Part shown: positions 1 to 7,452 of the stretch, piece by piece
Layout: the number at the start of each line of letters is the position of its first letter
Numbering within the stretch: the first letter of the stretch is position 1
Assembly: GCA_028279425.1 (NCBI GenBank)
Contig: JANQNV010000295.1
Span: 16,723-80,722 of the forward strand
Reading direction: 5' to 3'
Length of the DNA: 64,000 bases
Origin: Longimicrobiales bacterium
GTDB lineage: Bacteria > Gemmatimonadota > Gemmatimonadetes > Longimicrobiales > Gaopeijiaceae
Program-made: the position numbers and the translations under genes
Notes under the pieces: generated by a model
What the model was told of the DNA's origin: nothing
The model's input: only the letters and a program-made list of their open reading frames with translations
Database searches by the model: none

Positions 1-228
1 GTCGCCGGAGTCTTCGAGCCGGTAGATGATCCCGCGCTCGTCGTCGTGGGCCCAGAGTCGTCCGGAGGCGTCGAGCGCGAGACCCGACACCTCCTGGAGT
101 TCGGAGGGCAGTCGGGCCCGCTCGTCATCACCTTCCAACCACCCTTCGAGGGAGTCGCTCGTCAGCCATCCGGCGGCCAGGAGCGAGGGGGCGAACAGGA
201 CCGAGAGGACGGCGCGGAGGTGGATCAC
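1..228 (-). CDS. SdiA-regulated-like secreted beta-propeller protein (partial)
   Basis: Only the first 76 codons lie in the window; the gene runs off the left edge. The likely start is GTG at 228. It is followed by a hydrophobic signal segment (LRAVLSVLFAPSLLAAGW) and then by LPSELQEVSGLALDASGRLW and HDDERGIIYRL. This E-x-SGLA...D-x-x-G-x-L...DE pattern is the opening blade of the SdiA-regulated / YjiK-like beta-propeller family, which is usually periplasmic. The family call rests on about 45 residues, so another six-bladed propeller family is possible. No strong ribosome binding site is seen before the GTG. Confidence 0.5.
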   Translation of the reverse strand, partial: MIHLRAVLSVLFAPSLLAAGWLTSDSLEGWLEGDDERARLPSELQEVSGLALDASGRLWAHDDERGIIYRLEDSGD

Positions 229-547
229 GGGGGAGTGCGGATCACGAGCGAGGGGCGAAGGACGGGAGGCGCGCGGGTTTGGGGGCCGGAAGCTCATGAA
301 GAGCCGCATGCCCCCGGGTACGCAAGGGTGATCCCTCCGTGCCAGGCCGGGCAGCGAGGGTCGGAACGCTCGGGCCGGCGAGGGCGAAGCGCGCGAGGCG
401 GCGAGGGGTCGCACCGCGCGGGGCGCTCGATCGCGGGCGATGGAATGGCTGAATGGGGTTTTGGACCGCATGTTGGTGCCACGCCCGCGCGAACCGGGTC
501 GAGCCGGCCTCTCGCGCCCCGCTCTCGCCGACCCCCTGGAGCCGACC
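229..547. other. Intergenic region between divergent genes
   Basis: This stretch separates the leftward partial gene from the rightward aminotransferase, so it should hold promoters for both. I see no convincing sigma-70 hexamer pair, no strong terminator and no further gene. An in-frame ATG at 440 extends the aminotransferase frame, but the 36 added residues carry no signal and would bury the Tat motif. Confidence 0.4.
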
Positions 548-1858
548 ATGGTCGATCGTCGCCGCTTTCTCGGTGCTCTCGGACTCCCCGCGTTGGGGGG
601 CGCCCTCGGCGTCCCCTTCCGCCCGACCGAACTCTCCGCGACCGCCCTCGACCTCGTGCCCATGCTCCGGTCCCACGAGGGAGAGGCGCGTGACGTCGCT
701 CGCGACGAGGACTTCTGGATGGAGGTGGCGCGGGCCTTCACCGTCGATCGCACCCTGGTCAACCTGAACAACGGCGGGGTCAGCCCGGCGCCCGAGTTCG
801 TCCAGGCGGCGATGAAGCGACACCTCGACTTCAGCAACGAGCTGCCGGCGTACACGATGTGGGAGATCCAGGAGCCCCGGCGCGAGGGTGTGCGCCTGCG
901 TATGGCGCGGGCGTGGGATGTGGACCCGGAGGAGATCGCCTTCACGAGGAACGCATCGGAGTCGCTCCAGACCTGTCAGCTGGGCATGGACCTCGAGCCC
1001 GGAGACGAAGTCCTGACGACGACGCAGGACTACGGGCGGATGATCACCACCTTCAAGCAGCGGGAGCGGCGTGAGGGGATCGTGCTGCGGCAGATCCAGA
1101 TTCCGACGCCGGCCGAAGACGACGCGCAGGTGGTGCGGCTCTTCGAAGAGGCGATCACGCCGCGCACGAAGGCGATCCTCGCCTGTCACATGATCAACCT
1201 CACCGGCCAGATCCTGCCCATCCGCGATCTGGTCGCGATGGCGCGGCAACGCGACGTGCCCGTCATCGTCGACGGTGCGCACGCGCTGGCCCACTTCGAC
1301 TTCACGATCTCCGAACTCGACTGCGACTACTACTCGACGTCGCTGCACAAGTGGTTGTTCGCCCCGATCGGTACCGGGCTCCTCTACGTGCGCAAGGACA
1401 AGATCCCGGGGCTTTGGCCGTTGATGGCGGCGCCCGAGGGGATGGATGCGAACATCCGGAAGTACGAGGAGATCGGGACGCACCCGGCCGCGAACACACT
1501 GGCCATCGGAGAGGCGCTGACCTTTCACGAGTCTCTCCAGCCCAAGCGGAAGGAGGAGCGACTGGTCTACCTCCGGAACCACTGGGCCGAGCGGTTGCTC
1601 GAGCACGATCGGATTCGACTGAACACGTCGCTCTTGCCCGGTCGGGCCTGCGGGATCGCGAACGTGCAGATGGTGGGCGTCGAGACCGGCGCGCTGCAGC
1701 GGCACCTGTGGGGCGTGCACCGCATCTTCACCACGCCGATCAAGCACGCCGAGTTCGAGGGGCTGCGCATCTCACCCTCGGTCTACACCACGATGGAAGA
1801 GCTCGACCGCTTCGTGGTGGCGATGGAAGACGTGCTGAAGAACGGACTGCCGGCCTGA
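548..1858 (+). CDS. Tat-exported class V aminotransferase (isopenicillin-N-epimerase-like)
   Basis: A 436-residue PLP-dependent fold-type I enzyme. The ATG at 548 gives MVDRRRFLGALGLPALGG, a twin-arginine signal (RRRFLG), so the folded protein is probably exported to the periplasm. The PLP-binding Asp is D242 (VDGAHA) and the Schiff-base lysine is K268 (TSLHKWLFAPIGTG), both typical of the class V / CefD-like group. Substrate is unknown: close relatives act as cysteine desulfurases, isopenicillin-N epimerases or kynureninase-like enzymes. It is monocistronic and converges on the TolB-like gene downstream, with a short hairpin at the junction. Confidence 0.85.
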   Translation: MVDRRRFLGALGLPALGGALGVPFRPTELSATALDLVPMLRSHEGEARDVARDEDFWMEVARAFTVDRTLVNLNNGGVSPAPEFVQAAMKRHLDFSNELPAYTMWEIQEPRREGVRLRMARAWDVDPEEIAFTRNASESLQTCQLGMDLEPGDEVLTTTQDYGRMITTFKQRERREGIVLRQIQIPTPAEDDAQVVRLFEEAITPRTKAILACHMINLTGQILPIRDLVAMARQRDVPVIVDGAHALAHFDFTISELDCDYYSTSLHKWLFAPIGTGLLYVRKDKIPGLWPLMAAPEGMDANIRKYEEIGTHPAANTLAIGEALTFHESLQPKRKEERLVYLRNHWAERLLEHDRIRLNTSLLPGRACGIANVQMVGVETGALQRHLWGVHRIFTTPIKHAEFEGLRISPSVYTTMEELDRFVVAMEDVLKNGLPA

Positions 1859-1860
1859 CG

Positions 1861-1882
1861 AGGGCGTTCGGGAGAGCGCCCT
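1861..1882. terminator. Weak hairpin at convergent gene ends
   Basis: AGGGCG (1861-1866) and CGCCCT (1877-1882) form a 6-bp stem between two convergent genes, overlapping the stop codon of the leftward one. There is no T-tract, so this is only a candidate bidirectional terminator. Confidence 0.3.
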
Positions 1883-3044
1883 ACTGCCGTAACGGACCCC
1901 ATCCCTGCAGCCACACCTGGTTGAACTCGGGGCGGGTGGTGAGCCGCACGGCTGCGCCCCCGCTCGAGGGCACCCGGTAGAGCTCGAAGTTGCCGTCCCG
2001 GTCCGACATGAAGACCACCGACGACCCGTCGGGCGACCAGACCGGAGACCGGTCGAGCCCCGCATCCGCGACCAGCGGCTGGACGTTGCCCCCGTCGATG
2101 TTCATGGTGAACAGGTCGAAGGTGCCGTTGCGATTCGATGCGAAGGCGATGGCGGTGCCGTCCCACGACCATGCGGCCTGTGCGTCGACGGCGGGGTCGT
2201 CGGTGAGGGCCACCACGTCGGTGCCGTCGGTGGCCATCGTGTAGACCTCCGTGTCACCGTCCCGGTCGCTGACGAAGGCGATCCGGGTCCCGGCCGGTGA
2301 CCACGAGGGCTGACTGTCGAAGCCGGGGGCGTTGGTGAGCCGGCGGACGTCCGTGCCATCGGCCGCCATGGTGTAGACCTCCTGGTTGCCATCCCGGGTG
2401 CTGACGAAGGCGATGCGGGCGCCGTCGGGCGACCAGCTGGGTTCGCGGTCCTGCGCAGCGTCGGTGGTGAGGCGGGTGAGGCCCGTGCCGTCGGCGCCGA
2501 CGACGTAGATGTCTTCATTGCCCGACAGGAGTGCGGTGAAGACGATCCGCGTCCCGTCGCGGCTCACCGCGGCGAACGAGTCGGTCCCGTCGGTCGAAGG
2601 GATCCGCTCGATGCCCGATCCATCGGGATTCATCCGGTGCAGGTCGTTGCCTGTGCCCAGCCCCGCATCGGCCGTGAACACGATCTGATCGAAGAGGGCG
2701 AGGGGGCAGGTCACGTCGAAGCGGGTCTCGGCGGCTGCTCCGGCGCTCACCGCAACCGAGAGGGACTCCTCGTCCACAGCACAGTTCACCTGCAACCCGC
2801 GGATCTCCACGATGTAGGTGCCCGGGGCTACGGCGTCGAAGACCACCGCGCCGTCGGTGGCGACAGCGCGGCCGGGGCCCCCGTCGAGCGACAGGGTGTA
2901 GCCGTCTGCGTCGGGGGTCGCGCCCGCGGTGGCGACGACGACACGGATCGAGCCCGGCTCGTCGGGGGAGGGTTCGGCGGGGTCGTCGCCGCAGGCGAGG
3001 AGGGTGGCGGCAGACAACGTGAGCGTGAGGCGGGTGCGGAGCAT
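1881..3044 (-). CDS. TolB-like WD40/PD40 beta-propeller lipoprotein
   Basis: A 387-residue lipoprotein with signal peptide and lipobox (LLAC, Cys near residue 18). An Ig-like or carboxypeptidase-regulatory-like segment (about 30-110) precedes at least five PD40 repeats. The repeats share the pattern WSPDG-x-RIAFVS-x-RDG-N-x-EVYTM-x-x-DGT, seen for example in PSWSPDGARIAFVSTRDGNQ. Such repeats form a TolB-type propeller that binds proteins or saccharides; here it is probably anchored in the outer membrane or periplasm. The Asp/Asn-rich loops resemble those of TolB. The next gene leftward on the same strand order is the amidohydrolase, 51 bp upstream, so the two may be co-transcribed. No specific partner can be deduced. 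Confidence 0.8.
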   Translation of the reverse strand: MLRTRLTLTLSAATLLACGDDPAEPSPDEPGSIRVVVATAGATPDADGYTLSLDGGPGRAVATDGAVVFDAVAPGTYIVEIRGLQVNCAVDEESLSVAVSAGAAAETRFDVTCPLALFDQIVFTADAGLGTGNDLHRMNPDGSGIERIPSTDGTDSFAAVSRDGTRIVFTALLSGNEDIYVVGADGTGLTRLTTDAAQDREPSWSPDGARIAFVSTRDGNQEVYTMAADGTDVRRLTNAPGFDSQPSWSPAGTRIAFVSDRDGDTEVYTMATDGTDVVALTDDPAVDAQAAWSWDGTAIAFASNRNGTFDLFTMNIDGGNVQPLVADAGLDRSPVWSPDGSSVVFMSDRDGNFELYRVPSSGGAAVRLTTRPEFNQVWLQGWGPLRQ

Positions 3045-3095
3045 GAGTCTGGGGCGCGATGGGGGTGAAGAGGGCAGGCGCAGGGTGGGCGTGGC

Positions 3096-4292
3096 TCAGC
3101 CCGGCCACCCCTCCTGCGGCATCCCCGGCATGAGTCGCACGGCGTTCTCGAAGTACACCTTGCGCAGCACCTCGTCGGGGAGGTCGATGCCGTAGAGCTT
3201 CCAGTAGGCGTGGTAGTCGCGGTAGTAGTCGAAGTACTCGTCGGCCGTCTCGAGCACACGCCAGTAGTAGGGGTACTCGCCGGGCTGGAAGGCATCCTTG
3301 CCGAAGAGTATCCGGTCCTGGTAGCGCACGAAGAAGTCGTGCGCCCCGCGCGGCTGGCGTCCGATGTCGTAGAGCACCGCACCGATCTCGGTGTACACGT
3401 TGGGGTTCTCGTCGAGAAGGCGTCCCAGCGCCCCCAGGTCGTTGGCCTGCCATCCCAGATGGGCCGTGACGAAGGTGGTGTTGGGGTGCCGACGGAAGAG
3501 GTTGTCGCGCTCCTCGATGAGCTGCTCGAACGAGGGGAATCGGTCGGAGGGGTAGCGGCGGTTCGGGAAGAGCCCCAGCTCGAGCCAGCGCTCGTTGGTG
3601 TTGTCGAAGGGCTGGAAGAACTCGGCGGGATCGCCCGTGTGGATGAATACGGGCAGCCCCAGTCGACCCGCCGCCTCCCAGATCGGGTCGAGGTCCGGAT
3701 CGTCGATCGCCAGGCGGGATCCGTCGGCCTTTCGAATCCCCAGTCCCAGTCCCTTGCTGATTTCCCCGATCGCCACGGCGCCGGCGGCGGCGTCGGCTTC
3801 CAGCTGCGCGACGGCGCGCTCGGCCCACCCCGGCCCGACGTTGCTGAAGTTGATCCCCGTCATGACCCGCACGCGGTCGGGCCAGGGGGAGGCCGCGATG
3901 GCCTCGACCGCCTGCACCAGTGCCTCACCCGAGACGTTGTTGGCCGCGATCATCACCCCGACGTTGAGCTCGTCCATCACCGCGACCAGCTGCTCCAGCG
4001 CCTCGGGGCTCGTGAAGCCGCGCGGATGGCCGTGGAAATCCACCGCCGGATACTTCGCCCGCGGCACGAGGTTCTCGTCGGTCACGAGGGTCGATTCGGG
4101 GCGGTAGTCCACGATGCTCGGGGGCGACACCTGCGGCGTCTGACACCGACCGGGGCGCACCAGGGTCATCCCCTCGGGGCAGGGCTCCCCGGGCTGTACG
4201 GTGGTCGACGCCCCACCGCCGGGCTGCGCGGCGAGCGGGGCCGCGAGGGCGGCGATGATCAGGACAGAGGCGGCGGCGTGCATCCCGTTCAT
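3096..4292 (-). CDS. Exported amidohydrolase (metal-dependent TIM-barrel hydrolase)
   Basis: A 398-residue member of the amidohydrolase-related family (PF04909 type). The ATG at 4292 gives MNGMHAAASVLIIAALAAPLAA, a cleavable signal peptide; an in-frame upstream start would only add charged residues. Metal-site motifs are DFHGHPRGF (HxH) near the N-terminus, VFIHTGD in the middle and TAHLGW further on, with a late Asp in LFGKDAF. These fit a mononuclear or binuclear hydrolase or decarboxylase. The substrate is unknown. It precedes the TolB-like lipoprotein gene on the same strand. Confidence 0.8.
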   Translation of the reverse strand: MNGMHAAASVLIIAALAAPLAAQPGGGASTTVQPGEPCPEGMTLVRPGRCQTPQVSPPSIVDYRPESTLVTDENLVPRAKYPAVDFHGHPRGFTSPEALEQLVAVMDELNVGVMIAANNVSGEALVQAVEAIAASPWPDRVRVMTGINFSNVGPGWAERAVAQLEADAAAGAVAIGEISKGLGLGIRKADGSRLAIDDPDLDPIWEAAGRLGLPVFIHTGDPAEFFQPFDNTNERWLELGLFPNRRYPSDRFPSFEQLIEERDNLFRRHPNTTFVTAHLGWQANDLGALGRLLDENPNVYTEIGAVLYDIGRQPRGAHDFFVRYQDRILFGKDAFQPGEYPYYWRVLETADEYFDYYRDYHAYWKLYGIDLPDEVLRKVYFENAVRLMPGMPQEGWPG

Positions 4293-4600
4293 GGGGTTCC
4301 TCGCGGCGTCGTGGTTCGAGATCGGCGGGCGCATGTCGAAGTGCGCACCTACATGATGGCCGGACCCACCGGGTGCGGGGAAGGACCCGGTGGGGGCCCA
4401 GGTGCCGTCGGCACGCGCGGTCGCCGCCCCAGCCGGTGCGGCTAGGCTCGCAACGAGCGTCGCGTGTATGTCAGGCAGGGAAGGATGCGTGGACTACCCC
4501 ACTCGTGGAGGACGGATGCGCGGACGCTCGACGTGGGCAGCCGGGCCGGACTGCCCGGGGTTGTGTTTCCTCGCGGAGGCACGGCTGGAGGTGGCGTGAC
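4293..4600. other. Divergent intergenic region with inverted repeat
   Basis: Shared upstream region of the leftward amidohydrolase and the rightward lipoprotein gene. Its one clear feature is a perfect 10-bp inverted repeat at 4365-4394. No convincing promoter hexamers and no open frame with coding character are seen. Confidence 0.4.
4365..4394. repeat. Perfect 10-bp inverted repeat
   Basis: CCCACCGGGT (4365-4374) and ACCCGGTGGG (4385-4394) are exact reverse complements separated by 10 bases. Lying between divergent genes, the pair could be an operator or a leader hairpin; without a T-tract it is not a standard terminator. Confidence 0.5.
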
Positions 4601-5095
4601 GTGAGGACACCCATCGGCCGAGCGGTTCTCCTCGGGGCGGCACTCGCCGCCGTTGTGTCGTGCGGTGACAGCCCCACCGAGCCCACCGAGCAGCGCGTGC
4701 TCGGGCTGGTCGCCACCCCCGCCGGCGGGCTCTGGTTCCCGGGGATCGAGGCGAACCCGAGGGCCTGGATCGTGGAGGAGCGACACATCCGCATCGAGAT
4801 CACGACCGAGGGGGCCTGCGAGGTCGTGCGACCGGACTGGGAGGTGACGATTTCCGATGGGTTCATCGGAACTCCAGCCTTCATCTTCATTCTGCCGTAT
4901 GAGGTTCGGGCCACTGGTTGTCACGGACCGCCGACGGCCCAGCGGCCTCGACACCCGGTCACCATCTTCACGGATACCCTCGACGTCGTGCTCGATGCTG
5001 CGTTGGAGGCCACGGTGCGGGTCGTGAGTCGGGACGGGCAGGTGTTCGATCGCGAGCTGGACCTTCACCCGGGTTGGCCGCTCGGAGGAGGGTGA
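4601..5095 (+). CDS. Small hypothetical lipoprotein
   Basis: 164 residues from GTG at 4601, preceded by GGAGG at 4587-4591. The N-terminus is a lipoprotein signal (GRAVLLGAALAAVVSCGDS, lipobox Cys at about residue 20). The body is unrecognised; short beta-rich stretches such as HIRIEITTEGACEV and a repeated TVRVVS-like strand suggest a small beta-sandwich. An extracytoplasmic role is inferred from the lipobox only. Neighbouring lipoprotein genes make this a secretome-rich patch. Confidence 0.6.
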   Translation: MRTPIGRAVLLGAALAAVVSCGDSPTEPTEQRVLGLVATPAGGLWFPGIEANPRAWIVEERHIRIEITTEGACEVVRPDWEVTISDGFIGTPAFIFILPYEVRATGCHGPPTAQRPRHPVTIFTDTLDVVLDAALEATVRVVSRDGQVFDRELDLHPGWPLGGG

Positions 5096-5279
5096 GGCGT
5101 AGCCGCGCACCGGCAGGCGCGCCGGGCCAACGATGGCTGGCGAGGCCGAACAGGCGGCTCTGGCGGGAAGGCTGTGCTCGGCCTAGTGTGCCGTTGTGAT
5201 CTTCGGGCGAGCGCGGAGTCTCCGCCCACGGACGGGGCGGCGAGGATCGATGAGCAGCCATCGAGGGGAGGATGGAAGG

Positions 5280-6446
5280 ATGGGTGGACGGATGAGGTAC
5301 TCCCTACATGTGACCCTGGTCGCAGCGGCCGTTTGCGCCGGTTGCGACGGCGAGCCCCAGCCCGTGACGCAGTCCCCGAGCGACAGCGCAGGCGTCCGCA
5401 TCGTCGTCGCCGAGGATCCGGGTGTCAGGCTCACGCTCGGCGCCGTGGAGCTCGAGGTCGGGGGGCGGGAGGCGGACGGCCATGACCTCTACCGCGTCGG
5501 AGCGGGGCTCCTCGACCCCGGGGATGGAGTGGTGGTGCTCGATCGCGGGTCGAACGAAGTGCGCTACTTCTCCGAGTCGGGCGACCTGACGCACACGCTG
5601 GGCGGCGAAGGCGATGGCCCGGGCGAGTTTCGGGCTCCCTACCTCATGCAGTGGATTGCCGATGGGCGGCTCGTGGTCGGCGATCTCCGGCATCGACGCG
5701 CGACCGTCTTCGGTTCGGATCGCGACGTGGTCGAGTCGGTGTCGATCGACCTGCCTCTACAGGTCCCGGACCGACAACCCGACGTGCGGATGCCGCCTGC
5801 CGTGGTCGGCTTCACGGCCGACGGTGGGATGGTTGGACTACCCAGCCCGCAAATCGAGCTGACGGGTCGCCCCGGCCCCCTGCCCATTCGGGCGCCACTC
5901 CGGGTCTACGGACCCGATCAAGCGGTGCGATCCGAGGTCGCTGACGTGCGACTCATGGAGTACTTCGAGACTCCGGGCGAGGGGATGGGGATGGAATGGG
6001 TCCCTGGCTCGCCCGTCTTTCGCTACGCCGCGTCGGGGGCGCGCGTGGCCCTGTCGGACGGGGGCGCGCACGACATCGCCGTGGTCGACGACGGGGTGAT
6101 GACCCTGCGCATTCGGGAATCCCGCTCGCGCCTCGTCTTCGAGCCGGATTCGGTCGTTGGGGCGATCCCGCCGGCCGACTCCCTCCCCAGCTATGACGAG
6201 CTCGCCGTCGACGCGGACCAGCGTGTGTGGGCGAGGGCCGGCGCGCGAGTGGACGCGCAGACCCGGATCTGGCGACTCTTTTCGGCCGAAGGCGACTTCG
6301 TTGGCTCGCTCGAACTGGGTGAGCGCGATCGGGTGCTCGATGCCGCGGGCGAGCGCGTGTTGCTGCTTCGCTTCGACAGCCTGGACGTGGAGACCGTGGA
6401 GCTCCGCCGCTTCGACGTGACGAACGCGGGTGGGCCGTCGCCGTGA
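5280..6446 (+). CDS. Six-bladed beta-propeller lipoprotein (GPGEF family)
   Basis: A 388-residue lipoprotein (signal peptide ending VCAGC). The ATG at 5280 follows GGGGAGG at 5265-5271; another ATG lies four codons later. After the lipobox comes the family mark DSAGVRIV, then repeated propeller strands and LGGEGDGPGEF. This is one of six related proteins in the window. NHL or 6-bladed propellers of this type bind ligands or partners outside the cytoplasm, but no enzyme residues are visible. The end of the gene faces a convergent hypothetical gene 21 bp away. Confidence 0.75.
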   Translation: MGGRMRYSLHVTLVAAAVCAGCDGEPQPVTQSPSDSAGVRIVVAEDPGVRLTLGAVELEVGGREADGHDLYRVGAGLLDPGDGVVVLDRGSNEVRYFSESGDLTHTLGGEGDGPGEFRAPYLMQWIADGRLVVGDLRHRRATVFGSDRDVVESVSIDLPLQVPDRQPDVRMPPAVVGFTADGGMVGLPSPQIELTGRPGPLPIRAPLRVYGPDQAVRSEVADVRLMEYFETPGEGMGMEWVPGSPVFRYAASGARVALSDGGAHDIAVVDDGVMTLRIRESRSRLVFEPDSVVGAIPPADSLPSYDELAVDADQRVWARAGARVDAQTRIWRLFSAEGDFVGSLELGERDRVLDAAGERVLLLRFDSLDVETVELRRFDVTNAGGPSP

Positions 6447-6467
6447 CCGTGGGGTGGTTGCGGGGTC

Positions 6468-7064
6468 TCAGCTCCCGCCGTTGCACGTCCGGATGAAGGT
6501 CTCATCTCGTTCGTCCTCGGACAGCCAGCGCAGGCTGTAGCCGTTCCCGAAGTGGGTCCACCCACGGACGCCCGCGTCACCATACCCGAAGACCCACCAC
6601 TCTTCCTGATGCGGAGCGTCGAGCACGCCCCAACAGGACGTGTCGCTCGCACACTGGAGTCCGCGGCCATCGGGGCCCGGCTGGAGGTCCAGTTGCTCGT
6701 TGAAAACGCGATCCCCATCCCCGAGCAGGTAGTGCCCTTCGCTGAGGTAGTGTAGCACGGTGAGGGTCTCGCCGACCTCGTATCCAGGGCGCGGTTTCGT
6801 CACGGTGAAGGTTCGAAGCGTTGCCCTCAGGAACGAGTCTTCGACGCAGAGCCACTCCGAGGCGGGCACCGTGTCGAGGGCCGGGGCGGACGCGCTCGCC
6901 GCAGTTCGCAACACATGGGTGCTGAACATCAGGTGGGGCCCATGGCTGCAGATCCCGTGGCGGCACGGCTCCGGGTACATGACCCAGGTGTCTTGCGCGG
7001 CCGCAGACGACGCCACGCTGAACAGGGCGACGAGCAGGCCGACCCGTGCGCGCGCATGGCTCAA
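6468..7064 (-). CDS. Hypothetical secreted protein
   Basis: 198 residues with a cleavable signal peptide (VGLLVALFSVASSAAAQ). The start is TTG at 7064, chosen because a strong AGGAGG lies 7 bases upstream; the nearest ATG is in another frame. Six cysteines (for example CRHGICSHG, CASDTSCWG) suggest disulfides and an extracytoplasmic location. The family is not recognised. It is 39 bp downstream of the PadR gene on the same strand and could be the third gene of that transcript. Confidence 0.6.
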   Translation of the reverse strand: MSHARARVGLLVALFSVASSAAAQDTWVMYPEPCRHGICSHGPHLMFSTHVLRTAASASAPALDTVPASEWLCVEDSFLRATLRTFTVTKPRPGYEVGETLTVLHYLSEGHYLLGDGDRVFNEQLDLQPGPDGRGLQCASDTSCWGVLDAPHQEEWWVFGYGDAGVRGWTHFGNGYSLRWLSEDERDETFIRTCNGGS

Positions 7065-7102
7065 GTTCGATCCTCCTGGTTCGTCGCTCGCGGACTGAAA
7101 AG

Positions 7103-7438
7103 CTACTCGCTGGCGAGCAGCCGCGCGACGGCGTCGGCGTGCCTGCGCCAGCGCGCCGCCTCCGCTTCAAGCCGGGCGTGGCCTTTACGGGTCAGCCGGT
7201 AGAAGCGGGCGCGTCGGTTGTTGCTCGAGGTGCCCCACTCGGCCTCGATCAGGTCGTCGGCCTCGAGGCGATGAAGGGCCGGATACAAAGCGCCCTCCTC
7301 CACCCGGAGCACGTCGTCGCTTTCGGCGGCGATGTGGCGGGCGATCGCGAGGCCGTGCAGCGGGCCGTCGGCAACCGCCCGCAGGACGAGGAGGTTCAAG
7401 GTGCCGTACAGCGACGAGGCGTCGACGCGAGGGCTCAT
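7103..7438 (-). CDS. PadR-family transcriptional regulator
   Basis: 111 residues from ATG at 7438. The winged-helix PadR domain fills the protein: LYGTLNLLVLRAVADGP-LHGLAI, then EEGALYPALHRLEADDLI and a C-terminal basic helix. PadR proteins of this short class are dimeric repressors. It lies 15 bp after the ADOP permease gene and is transcribed with it. That is the reverse of the PadR-first order at the two other ADOP loci in this window. The likely target is the repeat-rich region upstream of the permease (10093-10146). Confidence 0.9.
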   Translation of the reverse strand: MSPRVDASSLYGTLNLLVLRAVADGPLHGLAIARHIAAESDDVLRVEEGALYPALHRLEADDLIEAEWGTSSNNRRARFYRLTRKGHARLEAEAARWRRHADAVARLLASE

Positions 7439-7452
7439 GGCTCTCAGTCCTC